A DNA stretch of 64,000 nt, taken from contig JBLHWY010000003.1 in NCBI GenBank assembly GCA_047629195.1, positions 1-64,000 of the forward strand, in the 5' to 3' direction. Of this stretch, positions 1 through 9,329 are shown piece by piece. The notes under the pieces were generated by a model. The model worked only from the letters and a program-made list of their open reading frames with translations. It did no database searches and had not been told where the DNA came from. Each line of letters opens with the position of its first letter. Positions within the stretch are counted from its first letter, which is position 1. Source of the stretch: UBA4582 sp047629195. GTDB taxonomy: Bacteria > Pseudomonadota > Gammaproteobacteria > Pseudomonadales > Azotimanducaceae. Position numbers and translations under genes: made by a program.

Positions 1-616
1 TTACATCAACAGCTCTGTGCGGTGCGTATGCAACGCCATCGATACATATTCTAGCGCCTCGCTCATGAACAAACTGAGCAATTTCTTTGACCGGGTTAAT
101 GGTGCCAAGAACATTTGAGACGTGTGTACAACACACGAGTTTTGTTTTGTCGGTCATGAGCTTGTCTAGTTCATCTAACTCGAGTTCTAAAGTCAGTTCG
201 TTCATGTTCCAAAACTTTATATTGACGCCAATTTCTTGCAACGACATCCAGGGGCCAATGTTAGATTCATGATCTGTATTGGTGACCACAATTTCATCTC
301 CGGCTTTAAACTGATGTGCCATCGCCTTAGCAAGAAACTGCATGAGTACAGTGGTAGAGGGCCCGAATACAATTTCTTCAGGCCTTGACGCATTGAAAAA
401 AGTAGCGATATTAGCGCGCCCCTCAGCTAATGAACTGGCAGCTTTTTGAGACAGCTCGTAGCTGCCACCAGTTTGCACATTGTTTGAGTAGTAGTATTGC
501 GTGATTTTGTCGACTACGCCTTTCAGAATTTGCGAGCCACCGGCGTTGTCCATCAGCGTCCAGTCTGTATCAAGACCGGGGAATTGCTTTCTTACAAATT
601 CGATATCAAGAGCCAC
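1..616 (-). CDS. Class V aminotransferase / cysteine desulfurase-like protein (3' part outside window)
   Basis: The frame is open from a GTG at 614-616 to the window edge, about 205 codons, and the C-terminal half lies outside. The translation begins MALDIEFVRKQFPGL and contains a GPSTT loop, the NTDHESN motif (His that stacks on PLP in SufS/CsdB-type enzymes) and DGVAYAPH (Asp that contacts the pyridine nitrogen). DGVAYAPH in place of the usual DGAQ is typical, as far as I recall, of the VC1184-like subfamily of selenocysteine-lyase/cysteine-desulfurase relatives. The PLP lysine and any catalytic Cys loop would lie beyond the window, so activity cannot be judged. A TAGGGA ribosome site lies upstream of the GTG. 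The gene is co-oriented with the ABC transporter genes, 25 bp downstream of the ATPase stop. Confidence 0.85.
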   Translation of the reverse strand, partial: MALDIEFVRKQFPGLDTDWTLMDNAGGSQILKGVVDKITQYYYSNNVQTGGSYELSQKAASSLAEGRANIATFFNASRPEEIVFGPSTTVLMQFLAKAMAHQFKAGDEIVVTNTDHESNIGPWMSLQEIGVNIKFWNMNELTLELELDELDKLMTDKTKLVCCTHVSNVLGTINPVKEIAQFVHERGARICIDGVAYAPHRAVDV

Positions 617-641
617 GTTATTTTCCCTAAATAAATTTAAA

Positions 642-1379
642 TTAGTGTTCTAACACGTTTTTAAGAAACGCGAGCGTGCGAGGCTCTTTGGTCGCGTCGA
701 ATATATCTGTCGGTGTTCCACTTTCTACGATGTGACCAGCATCCATGAAAATAACGCGATCAGATACCTGTCGTGCGAACCCCATCTCATGCGTCACGAT
801 GATCATCGTAACGCCTTCGGCAGCGAGTTTTCGGATGACATTCAAAACCTCTCCAACCATCTCGGGATCAAGTGCAGAGGTGGGTTCGTCAAAAAGTAGT
901 ATTTTGGGTTCCATGGCAAGTGCCCTTGCGATGGCAACCCGCTGTTGCTGCCCGCCTGATAGTTGTCCCGGATATTTGTCAGCCTGATCCGAAATACCGA
1001 CATTCTCAAGTAAAGCGAGGGCTCTTTTCTTTGCTACATCATTGGAGATTCCGGCGACGCGCATGGGTGCCAACTTTACATTTTCTAATATTGTCATATG
1101 AGGGAAAAGGTTGAAATTCTGAAAGACCATGCCGACATTCGCGCGAACATTTTTGAGGCCGGGGCCTTTACGCACAACGGTGCCGTTCACTGTTATCTTT
1201 CCTGAATTGTCATATTGTTCCAACAAATTAATACAACGTATTAATGTTGATTTTCCTGAGCCTGAGGGGCCAATAACGCTAACAACTTCTCCCTCTGAAA
1301 CTTCGAGATTGACGCTATTTAATGCAATAAAGGTACCGTAATGCTTCGAAACATTCTCTAGTTGGATTAGCGAGCCCAT
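642..1379 (-). CDS. Polar amino-acid ABC transporter, ATP-binding subunit
   Basis: This is a complete 245-residue ABC ATPase of the GlnQ/HisP class, the usual length for the family. Walker A GPSGSGKST is at residues 37-45, the LSGGQQQR signature at about 140-147, Walker B ILLFDEP at about 160-166 with D-loop SALD, and an IIVTHE switch histidine follows. It would energise uptake of a polar or basic amino acid at the inner membrane. Its ATG overlaps the stop of the upstream fused binding-protein/permease gene as TAATG, so the two are translationally coupled and almost certainly form one transporter. Substrate specificity cannot be read from the ATPase. Confidence 0.95.
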   Translation of the reverse strand: MGSLIQLENVSKHYGTFIALNSVNLEVSEGEVVSVIGPSGSGKSTLIRCINLLEQYDNSGKITVNGTVVRKGPGLKNVRANVGMVFQNFNLFPHMTILENVKLAPMRVAGISNDVAKKRALALLENVGISDQADKYPGQLSGGQQQRVAIARALAMEPKILLFDEPTSALDPEMVGEVLNVIRKLAAEGVTMIIVTHEMGFARQVSDRVIFMDAGHIVESGTPTDIFDATKEPRTLAFLKNVLEH

Positions 1380-2872
1380 TATTGGCTCCTCTTACTGTAT
1401 CTGTTTTCAAGGTGGGAAACGGCGAGTACCAAAGGTAGTAATACCATCAAATAGATCCCTGCGGCCGCGATCAAGGGTGTTGGATTGGCAGCGATCGCCT
1501 GCGCTTGAGTCGCTTGTTTAAGCAAGTCAGGCATCGCAACAACTGAAGCAAGCGCTGTATCTTTGATGACATTAATAGAATTGTTAGTAAGTGGTGGTAT
1601 CACAATCTTTGTCGCCTGGGGCAGAATCACGTCTTTCATCATATGATTAAATCCAAGCCCCAATGCCTGTGATGCCTCGAATTGTCCCTTTGGTATTGCT
1701 TCAATGCCAGAGCGAAATATTTCTGCTGTGTAAGCGCTGGAGACAATGACCAACGCAGTGGCTGCTGCTGTAAAAGGTGACAAGCTAATACCAACAAAAG
1801 GTAGTGCGTAGAAAATGACGATGAGCAGTACTAGTAAAGGAATTGATCGGAAGATATCGATGTAAACTTTTGCAATCACGCTCGCAATGATTGGCGCATA
1901 CAGCCGAGTCAGAGCCAACAGCAAACCGAAAAAAAGTCCGAGCACGATACTAACCAGCCCAAGCTTTAGCGTTGTCGTAAGACCGAGTAGCAGCATCGGT
2001 AAGGTTTCGACAAACACAGCTCTATTCAGGAACGTATCCATAAAGTTGAGTATCAGACCTGCTTTTATGCCTGGCATCACGGTCACTTTAGCCGTGGATG
2101 TGTTGTCTTCAGCCAAGACTCCAAACCATTTCTCATGCAGATTATTAATGAACCCTTCTTGTTTTAGTGTGGTGATGATTTCGTTGACGCTCAACGCCAG
2201 CGTGTCGTCTTTTCTGAACATCATGGAGTAACTGCCACCCGTTTTGATGCGCTCTACGACTTCGAGTTCGGCTTTGTCTTTTGTGTAATATTGCATGGCG
2301 GGGATGTCGCTGATGTACCCCGCAACTCTGCCTATTTGTAGGTCCAACGCAGCAGGCGCAAGCCCTTCATAGCGCCTAATTTCTTTGAACCCATACCGTT
2401 GTTGATTTTCCGATGCCCATATATCGCCTGTGGATCCCGTGTCTACAGCGATGATTTTGCCTTGCAGGTCATTGATGGACCTGATGTCGCTGCCGCTTCT
2501 TATCGTGAGTGATTGGTCACTATCATAGTAAGGCTGGGCGAAGGAGACAGAGGTGAGCCTTTGCTCCGTGATCGTAATTGATGAGATGGCAATATCAATT
2601 CTGGAAGACTGTACCGCAGAGAACAGGCCATTGAAGGGAATGTTGATGACATTTACTTTTCTGTTTAGCCGTTTGGCAACTTCATTGACTAGGTCTATTT
2701 CGAACCCAATCAGTTCGCCGGCTGTGTCTTGAAATTCCCAGGGCAGATTGCCGATGTTGGCACCGACGGTGAGTTCATCTTTTTTCATACTTGCGGCGCT
2801 AACCTGGAGATGACATATACCCAGAGTCATAAGTCCAATTACAATTTTCAATATGAGCTTTTGAAAATACAA
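1379..2872 (-). CDS. Fused amino-acid ABC transporter substrate-binding protein and permease
   Basis: This 497-residue protein joins two parts that are normally separate. Residues 1-27 are a Sec signal peptide or anchor (hydrophobic run ending VSAA). Residues about 30-255 are a family 3 solute-binding domain (GFEIDLVNEVAKRL, followed by an AFAQPYY-like stretch and a DTGSTGD motif). Residues about 285-490 are a HisM/GlnP-type permease with several membrane segments and the EAA loop (EASQALGLGF). The binding domain would stay tethered outside the membrane, next to its permease. The ATPase gene follows with a TAATG overlap. Such fusions are known in Gram-positive GlnP transporters and occur sporadically in proteobacteria. 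The ligand is probably a polar amino acid, by family only. Confidence 0.93.
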   Translation of the reverse strand: MYFQKLILKIVIGLMTLGICHLQVSAASMKKDELTVGANIGNLPWEFQDTAGELIGFEIDLVNEVAKRLNRKVNVINIPFNGLFSAVQSSRIDIAISSITITEQRLTSVSFAQPYYDSDQSLTIRSGSDIRSINDLQGKIIAVDTGSTGDIWASENQQRYGFKEIRRYEGLAPAALDLQIGRVAGYISDIPAMQYYTKDKAELEVVERIKTGGSYSMMFRKDDTLALSVNEIITTLKQEGFINNLHEKWFGVLAEDNTSTAKVTVMPGIKAGLILNFMDTFLNRAVFVETLPMLLLGLTTTLKLGLVSIVLGLFFGLLLALTRLYAPIIASVIAKVYIDIFRSIPLLVLLIVIFYALPFVGISLSPFTAAATALVIVSSAYTAEIFRSGIEAIPKGQFEASQALGLGFNHMMKDVILPQATKIVIPPLTNNSINVIKDTALASVVAMPDLLKQATQAQAIAANPTPLIAAAGIYLMVLLPLVLAVSHLENRYSKRSQ

Positions 2873-3002
2873 GAGTTGCTATCCCTGCCTGAGGCGAGCT
2901 GATTTAAGCTAAAGCATAATGTTACTAGATTTGCTGCTCGGTTGCAGAGACGCAAAACCTGTCTCTATACATGCTAGGAGGGGTGAAGCTAACTGAGGGC
3001 TT

Positions 3003-4934
3003 TTACTTGGCGATGACTTCTGCGGGTGCTGTGAGGCTATTAGTGCTATTTTCGAGTAATTCGATCAGTGCTTCCTTGGTGACTGGCTGGGAAAGTAAGT
3101 GCCCTTGAGCCCAATCACAGCCGTTGTCACGGAGATAGTTCATCTGTCTCTGGGTTTCTACGCCCTCGGCAACGACGCGAAGTTCATATATTTCCGCTAG
3201 GTTTTGGATGATGCGGATGATCTTATGTCTATTTTCATTTTCTGTGAAAAGGCCACCAACAAATGATTTGTCGATTTTCAGACAATCGACTGGGTAGTTG
3301 ATGAGTTGGCTAAAGGCTGTGTAGCCTGTACCAAAATCGTCAAGAGATAGCGTGATGCCTAGCTCCCTCAATTGACGAAGTATTAGGACACCTTTTTTGT
3401 CATCCAGTACAAGTGACGTTTCCGTAATCTCAAGTTCAATAGTGGCTGGGTCTACCTGGTGTTTTTCCAAAAGTCGTCGTACTTGATCTGGGAAACCTTC
3501 ATTGTGGAGTTCCACACCTGAGGTATTGATGCATATAATTCCCTTAAAGCCGTGGCTGTTTTGCAGTTCTTTTATAGTGCTGAGACTATTGTCAATGACC
3601 CACAAATCCAGTTCTTTTATTAGGCCAGTCGTCTCTGCTACGGGGATGAATTTGTCTGGTCCGATCCCCTCAAGACTAGGATGATTGCTACGTACCAACA
3701 CTTCAATGCCCATTATTTCCAGTGTGTGGCAGCCAAACATGGGCATGAAAACCAGAGACATAGAATTGGATTCCAGCGCCAATTTAATACCTCTCTCAAT
3801 TCTCTTGCGTTCGTTTAGGGCGTCTGAGATTTTTTGGGTGAAAAATTGCAAACCATATCTGCCATTACGTTTGGCTTCATACATTGCTGCGTCCGCATGA
3901 TGCAGCAGATCATCAGTGTTGGTGGCGTCGTCAGGATAGATTGCAACACCAATGCTAGCGTAGACGGCATGGGTGGTGCCGTCGACCTCAAATCCGCCCT
4001 GAAACAGATCCAGAATCCGACTGGCGACAACACCAGCATCTATCGAATTCGCTAATTCTGGCAACATGACAGCAAATTCGTCCCCCGCCAGTCTTGCTAA
4101 ATTGTCATCATGTGTGTTGGTTATGAGATCATTTGGACGCAGTGTTCCCTGTAACTGCTCGCTAAAGTGTCGTAACAATTTGTCGCCAACTTCATGGCCA
4201 TAGCTATCGTTAACGTGCTTAAAATTGTCCAGGTCAATGTACAACAAACCGATTTTTTGATTTGAGTTCTTCATTCGTTGCATTTGACGTTCGAGCGTGT
4301 GTCTGAAACTATGTCGGTTCGGCAGTTTTGTGAGCGAGTCATAAAATGCTAATTGACGTAATTCGTCACTATGGAGTTGTTTCACCGTTTCATAAGCCTG
4401 CTCTTCTGAGCGCACACCAATCAGACAAATAGCTGAGAGAAAGAGCAACGTGACCACAAATCTTAGTGCTAATGGTTCAGAGTAAGGCGTTAATAAAAGT
4501 TGTGACAGCGGCGTATATAGCAATACAAAGCTACAAATGAAGTAGATAGCTGCAAGGCTAACCGCAGGGCGGAAGCGATTGATGGCCAGATTGATTGCGA
4601 GAATTGGATATATCCACAAAATGCCTGTGTTGTCCTTCCCGCCAGTTATTATCAGCATGAGGGAAAATGCGAGCATGATTCCGCTCAGAATATAGACCGC
4701 ACGCTCAATATTCGGTTTTCGGTAATGCGCATAGACATTGATCAGAATGATGGCGGAAAAAAGCAGAAGGACGCTAGCCAGGCTGTAGATTTCATTTAGC
4801 AGGTTGACGATGCCGAACATAAAAAGAACGACGATGCCAAGTATTGAAAGGATTTGACACAGGCGTGCCCGTCGTTGGTTTTTGACACCCAATACATTTT
4901 CGACGCTTTCTTTTATGTTGACCGACTGACTCAT
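3003..4934 (-). CDS. Membrane-anchored GGDEF-EAL cyclic-di-GMP enzyme
   Basis: About 643 residues. The N-terminal ~175 residues hold roughly six hydrophobic segments, with no recognised sensor domain. A GGDEF domain follows (YDSLTKLPNRHSF, then RLAGDEFAVMLPE), with AGDEF in place of GGDEF, a substitution found in active cyclases. The EAL domain spans about 385-635. The EAL triplet itself is changed to EVL (GIEVLVR), but the downstream catalytic signatures remain: LEITETS, DDFGTGY, CLKIDKSFV, AEGVET and QGHLLSQPV. It could make or degrade c-di-GMP, and which activity dominates is not predictable. The ATG at 4932-4934 is preferred over an in-frame TTG three codons upstream. The gene is isolated from the transporter genes by about 130 bp. 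Confidence 0.9.
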   Translation of the reverse strand: MSQSVNIKESVENVLGVKNQRRARLCQILSILGIVVLFMFGIVNLLNEIYSLASVLLLFSAIILINVYAHYRKPNIERAVYILSGIMLAFSLMLIITGGKDNTGILWIYPILAINLAINRFRPAVSLAAIYFICSFVLLYTPLSQLLLTPYSEPLALRFVVTLLFLSAICLIGVRSEEQAYETVKQLHSDELRQLAFYDSLTKLPNRHSFRHTLERQMQRMKNSNQKIGLLYIDLDNFKHVNDSYGHEVGDKLLRHFSEQLQGTLRPNDLITNTHDDNLARLAGDEFAVMLPELANSIDAGVVASRILDLFQGGFEVDGTTHAVYASIGVAIYPDDATNTDDLLHHADAAMYEAKRNGRYGLQFFTQKISDALNERKRIERGIKLALESNSMSLVFMPMFGCHTLEIMGIEVLVRSNHPSLEGIGPDKFIPVAETTGLIKELDLWVIDNSLSTIKELQNSHGFKGIICINTSGVELHNEGFPDQVRRLLEKHQVDPATIELEITETSLVLDDKKGVLILRQLRELGITLSLDDFGTGYTAFSQLINYPVDCLKIDKSFVGGLFTENENRHKIIRIIQNLAEIYELRVVAEGVETQRQMNYLRDNGCDWAQGHLLSQPVTKEALIELLENSTNSLTAPAEVIAK

Positions 4935-5085
4935 TATGCGCAATCAAGACTCTAGTCTATTGAGTGTAACAAGGTAGCGGCGTTTAGCCACGTCAGTAGT
5001 ATATTTTTTAAGCAGAAAAGATTCGAAAGGGCGGTTTTTATACAATTTGGCTATAAAGGGCCTTGCGTGCTGAGGAAGTGCTTAT

Positions 5086-5874
5086 ATGTGCGATGAAACC
5101 TTTTATCAAGATCATTGGCGAGAAATTGAAGCTGAACGCCTGGCACGTTATGAAGAGATGTTTGTATTTCGACCGCAACACGAAGCCCTGTTGAAGCCGC
5201 TCCAATTGGAAGCCGGTCTCAGCATTGCAGACTATGGCTGTGGTCCCGGCTTTCTTGCCATGGAACTCGCGCGTCGTGTCGGCGCCACCGGTCGCGTTTT
5301 TGGGTTTTGATATCAATGCCGATTTTGTCACCCGTGCAAGTAGGCGCTCAAAAGCGGCGAATTTGCCCCAGCTCGAGTTTACGCAATTGTCGGGTGCCAC
5401 GATGACCCTAGCCGACAACAGCTTGGATCGTCTGATCTGCAAAACGTGCTTGAGTACGTGCCAGACTGTGTTCAAACGGTTGCAGAACAGCGACGGGTGT
5501 TAAAACCTGGCGGAATAATTGAAATCATTGATAGCGACTGGGGGTTTGTGTTGGTTGAGCCCTGGGGGAAATCGCGAGCAGATGAGTTTTTTGAAGCTGC
5601 GCGGGGGGCCTTCAACGAATTTCATATCGGTCGAAAGTTGAAGGGGTTACTTTCCGCTGCAGGTTTTCAACATGTAGACGTAAGAGTTTTAGCTAGTGCT
5701 GATACAACCGGCGGAGGTTTGAATGTCATCACTAATATGGCGTCCTATGCACGAAGGTTTAACACCCTGTCAGATGAGCATTTGACGACGATGATTAATG
5801 AACTCAAAGAGGCCATAGAGGTAGGTGACTATATGTTCGTGTTACCGCAATTTATTGTGACGGGTGTTAAGTGA
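5086..5874 (+). pseudogene. SAM-dependent methyltransferase, disrupted by two compensating frameshifts
   Basis: Joined, the frames give a class I methyltransferase of about 262 residues. It has motif I IADYGCGPGFLAMEL and GFDIN as the acidic end of strand 2. A NVLEYVPD region (motif IV neighbourhood) and LKPGGIIEIIDSDWG (post-motif) follow. The frame is lost near 5306-5309 (an extra T in a TTTT run between GGG and GAT). It is regained near 5441-5444 (one A too few in an AAAA run before CGTGCTTGAG). The out-of-frame stretch of about 135 bp still encodes sensible methyltransferase sequence in its own frame, so the decay is very recent or both indels are sequencing errors. The start ATG has GAGGAAG nine bases upstream. 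The substrate is unknown. Confidence 0.8.
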
Positions 5875-5893
5875 TCAAAAGGTAAGTGCAAAC

Positions 5894-7261
5894 TTAATGG
5901 TTTTCATAATCCACCCAGGCAACACCTTGTTCGAAACTTGTAAGGCGATTATGTAGTGCCGGTAGCGACCATTTTAATCTTTTTGCTTGCCTAATTGCCT
6001 TTTTCTCGAGTTTGATTGCTGCCTTGAAATGACCGTTGGCTGCATAGGCCGCGGCAAGTGTATCGAAAGCAGTGATCTTGTCCGCTGGCTTTTTGTTTGC
6101 GGCGCTAGCTAACTTGAGTGCTCTCTCGGGATTCAGCACATCAGCATCTGGTGATGTAGCCAGAATCCATGCAAGTTTGAGCATGGCTGGTTGATGCTTA
6201 GAATTTGCGGCGTTCTCCAGCCACAGCATCGATGTTTTGCGATGACGCTTATCTGCAAATGTTTTTGTTGCGAGTAAATGCTGAGCAGGAGCATAGCTAC
6301 TTTGGGCTGATCGTCGCAGCCACTCAAGTCCTTTCATAAGGTCAACTTCGCAACCTCGTCCGTAAAGCAAATTCCTCCCAATCAAAAATTGTGCTTGGGG
6401 TAAGCCTTGCTGAGCAGCATCAATGATATATTGGTTAAGGACTTGATCTTCTGGTCGCTTCTTGGCCATGTGTGCCGTGTTAGCTGCATAGGAGAATTTT
6501 TGCATCGCTGAGCCACCTTCGTCGGCTTCCTTGCGGATTTTTCCAACCAGGTCGCTGAGATAAGAACCTTCTTTCTGAGAGCTATTGGCGAGCGCATAAT
6601 GAACGCGATTTACCAGCCCATTTGCTGGCTGACCCGCGGGGAATTTGGCCTTTAACATGGCCTCGATTGTCGGTTTATGAAACTGTTCTTGGCCAAAGAT
6701 AATGGCAGGGCTTATAACACGTCCATTCTTATCCACATCAAATGTGACCAAAACAACAGCAATGTTGCCTCTTCTTAAAGCTGCACTCGGGTAGTTTGGC
6801 TGCGCATACGAAATTGCCCGTACGGGGGGTGTGCAGTCTGCGTCTGCCAAAGGTGATGGTAAAAGTGATTTTGCTAGTGCGTCATCTCCAAATATGGACA
6901 TTATTTCTTCAGCGCGATTATCTGCCGCGAGTTTAGCCTCGGCACTAAAGCCTTGATAAAACTCTTGTGTTCGTTGGTCCATGGCCTCGAGCTTTCCCTC
7001 GGTCAATTTCATCCAGGCATAGGCTTGTATATCATCCCGTTTAACATGTTGACCTGATGCGTACATGACGCCCAGATTAAATTGTGCAGGGTAGTAGCCA
7101 ATCTCAGCCAGCGTTCTCAATTGAGCATAAGCATTTTCATAGTCGCCTTGCTGGTAAAGCTTCATCGCATCATCGAAATTGGCAAAGCAGCAATGGCTTA
7201 CCAAGGCAAACGTGAGTATCAGGCTGCCGATGAGGCGTTTAAGAAGATTGTGTATGAACAT
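5894..7261 (-). CDS. Exported Sel1-repeat protein with internal TonB C-terminal domain
   Basis: 455 residues with an N-terminal signal sequence ending near HCCFA. Residues about 28-90 are Sel1/TPR-like repeats (AMKLYQQGDYENAYAQL, then AQFNLGVMYASGQHV). Residues about 145-215 match a TonB C-terminal domain (PPVRAISYAQPNYP, then VLVTFDVDKNGRV, ending in LKAKFPAG). A second Sel1 block follows (AQFLIGRNLLYGRG, then GLEWLRRSAQ, then LWLENAANSKHQPAMLKLAWI). No N-terminal TonB transmembrane/proline region is visible, so it is not a canonical energy transducer. It is probably a periplasmic scaffold using both folds for protein contacts. It converges on the methyltransferase with a gap of about 20 bp. 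The function is unknown. Confidence 0.8.
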   Translation of the reverse strand: MFIHNLLKRLIGSLILTFALVSHCCFANFDDAMKLYQQGDYENAYAQLRTLAEIGYYPAQFNLGVMYASGQHVKRDDIQAYAWMKLTEGKLEAMDQRTQEFYQGFSAEAKLAADNRAEEIMSIFGDDALAKSLLPSPLADADCTPPVRAISYAQPNYPSAALRRGNIAVVLVTFDVDKNGRVISPAIIFGQEQFHKPTIEAMLKAKFPAGQPANGLVNRVHYALANSSQKEGSYLSDLVGKIRKEADEGGSAMQKFSYAANTAHMAKKRPEDQVLNQYIIDAAQQGLPQAQFLIGRNLLYGRGCEVDLMKGLEWLRRSAQSSYAPAQHLLATKTFADKRHRKTSMLWLENAANSKHQPAMLKLAWILATSPDADVLNPERALKLASAANKKPADKITAFDTLAAAYAANGHFKAAIKLEKKAIRQAKRLKWSLPALHNRLTSFEQGVAWVDYENH

Positions 7262-7476
7262 AAGTCGCTCAAATTGTGATGATTGAACCTATCATGCAAA
7301 TAAATTTGAGGCTAGACAACTTACTAGCCAAATAGTTACTTGAGTATTTGTCGACCTGTTATCTTTGAGCGATACAATGGGCGATGTTTGATCAATTAAG
7401 TGCCTCTTGTATATCAGAACTATAAAGAGGATCTCTAACATTCGCATGCTGCGGAACCAAAAGGATAGAAGTTGCC

Positions 7477-8595
7477 ATGGATATTGAACCATTTGGTGTA
7501 GAAATATGGATGAACGAGTTTGAGCTGACCTGTGATTACAATCTGGCTGAAACTTGTGTGTACAGCATCACTGTTGGCGAGTTACTCGAGATCTGCGGCG
7601 AGCCTTCGACGAGTTTAGAAGGGTTGCTTTCATTGAAGTTGAGCTATGGCGCGATTCAAGGAAGCGACCGGTTGCGCGCTGCGATAGTAACGCTTTACGA
7701 GAATCAAAAAATCGAAAACACCCTTGTGACCCATGGCACTATCGGTGCCAATTCGCTGGTGCATCAAACCCTTGTGTCCCGCGGGGATGAAGTTATTGCT
7801 GTTGTGCCTACCTATCAGCAGCATTATTCTATCCCCGAGAGCATCGGTGCTGATGTGAAGTTGTTGCAGTTGAAATCAGAAAACCAGTTTTTGCCGGATC
7901 TCGCCGAGCTAAAAGCATTAACGACTAAAAACACAAAGCTCATTGCGATGACAAATCCCAATAACCCAACCGGCAGCTTGATGAATGCCGGTTTTCTGGA
8001 AAAAGTAGCTGCTATTGCCAAAGAAGTTGGCGCATGGGTGCTCTGTGATGAAGTTTATCGCGGCACAGACCAAACAGGTTCAGGCACCACCCGATCTATC
8101 GCTGATGTTTATGAGAGAGGCATTAGTACTGCGGGTATGTCGAAAGCTTTTTCTCTCGCCGGTTTGCGACTAGGTTGGATTGTAGCGCCAGAGGAATTGA
8201 TAGAAAAAGTAATGATTCACCGAGACTACAACACCATTTCGGTAGGGGTGATCAATGATCATTTTGCGACCTTGGCTTTAGAAAATTATCAGACCCTGCT
8301 AGATAGAAGCAAAACGATTACTCACGCGAACCATAAGATTTTGTCTGACTGGGTTGACCGCGAACCTTTGATAAGTTGGGTTCCACCTTCTTCTGGCACC
8401 ACGGCGTTACTAAAATATGATCTTGAGATACCTTCGCGTGATCTTTGCGTTGATTTGTTGGAGCAGACCGGCGTGATGTTTACTCCGGGTTCCGCCATTG
8501 GAATGGAAGGTTATCTTCGTATTGGTTATGCCAATCCAACAGATGTGTTGCAAGCTGGCTTGAAATTAGTTTCCGGCTATTTGTTGACGAAATAA
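7477..8595 (+). CDS. Class I/II PLP-dependent aminotransferase
   Basis: 372 residues with the fold-type I landmarks. These are MTNPNNPTG (substrate/PLP region), VLCDEVYRG (Asp to the PLP pyridine nitrogen), GMSKAFSLAGLRLGW (Schiff-base Lys and phosphate-binding Arg) and YLRIGYANP (carboxylate-binding Arg). The N-terminal segment is unusually short on conserved features. Related proteins are often annotated as capreomycidine-synthase-like or generic aminotransferases, but I cannot name the substrate. The ATG has an AAGGAT-like site about ten bases upstream. It is monocistronic, with the next gene converging from 9202. Confidence 0.9.
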   Translation: MDIEPFGVEIWMNEFELTCDYNLAETCVYSITVGELLEICGEPSTSLEGLLSLKLSYGAIQGSDRLRAAIVTLYENQKIENTLVTHGTIGANSLVHQTLVSRGDEVIAVVPTYQQHYSIPESIGADVKLLQLKSENQFLPDLAELKALTTKNTKLIAMTNPNNPTGSLMNAGFLEKVAAIAKEVGAWVLCDEVYRGTDQTGSGTTRSIADVYERGISTAGMSKAFSLAGLRLGWIVAPEELIEKVMIHRDYNTISVGVINDHFATLALENYQTLLDRSKTITHANHKILSDWVDREPLISWVPPSSGTTALLKYDLEIPSRDLCVDLLEQTGVMFTPGSAIGMEGYLRIGYANPTDVLQAGLKLVSGYLLTK

Positions 8596-8620
8596 AGCCA
8601 ATAATAGATGTTCTTAATGG

Positions 8621-9202
8621 CTACCTAAGCGCTTGTGAAACGCGATTTTTCAATTCTGGCATTACGTCTGTTTCAAACCAGGCATTTTTCTTTAACCATA
8701 TATTATTTCTTGGACTGGGATGGGGCAGTGGCAGAACCTCGTCGCCGAATTCATGCCAGCGTTTAACCGTGTCAGTTAAGTTGAGATCTGGTCTTAGAAA
8801 ATGCCATTGCTGCGCATACAGGCCAATCACCAAATTCAGTTTGATATTGGGGAGTTGCGCTAATAGTTTTTCGCGCCAAGTTGCTGCACATCGTTTTAAC
8901 GGTGGTAGATCACCGGATGTCCCTTTCCCGGGATAACAAAACCCCATGGGAAGGATTGCAATCTTGGTGGCATCATAGAAAACATCGCGTTCAATACCCA
9001 TCCATGAGCGCAGCCGTTCGCCACTCGCGTCATCAAAAGGCACGCCAGAAAGGTGAACCTTGATACCTGGTGCTTGACCGGATATGAGAACTCTCGCCTC
9101 TTTATGAATCTGGAGAACGGGTCTGGGTCCAAGTTCAAGATCGTCCTTACATAGTGTGCAAGCCCTTACCTCCTTCAGGGTTTTAAGCAGCGTGATGCCC
9201 AA
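8621..9202 (-). CDS. Uracil-DNA glycosylase-family protein
   Basis: 193 residues of the UDG superfamily. Motif A appears as SGQAPG (residues about 41-46) and motif B as PHPSPRN near residue 160, with the catalytic/minor-groove His in the second. An N-terminal CTLC pair is present, but the further cysteines of the Fe-S family 4/5 enzymes are not evident, so an Fe-S cluster is doubtful. The family resembles small single-domain bacterial UDG-like proteins whose glycosylase activity is mostly untested. It converges with the aminotransferase (25 bp gap) and is divergent from the SDR gene at 9330. Confidence 0.85.
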   Translation of the reverse strand: MGITLLKTLKEVRACTLCKDDLELGPRPVLQIHKEARVLISGQAPGIKVHLSGVPFDDASGERLRSWMGIERDVFYDATKIAILPMGFCYPGKGTSGDLPPLKRCAATWREKLLAQLPNIKLNLVIGLYAQQWHFLRPDLNLTDTVKRWHEFGDEVLPLPHPSPRNNIWLKKNAWFETDVMPELKNRVSQALR

Positions 9203-9329
9203 TTTGGTCTTCCTGTGTTGTTGTGTGATTCGATTGGAATAACATTACCTGATCCAGAGAGAGTATACTTTGCCGATTGAAAACCCAAAGAAAACTAACT
9301 GAAAACTTATTTAGAAGGACAAGCGAAAA

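Noticed and set aside
5308..5310. TGA after VFGF in the methyltransferase as a second Sec codon
   Set aside because: Downstream methyltransferase sequence continues in a different frame, so this is a frameshift and not recoding; no UxxC context or hairpin is expected there.
5038..5475. 145-codon leftward open frame
   Set aside because: Antisense to the methyltransferase relic, whose translation matches motif I and the post-motif regions.
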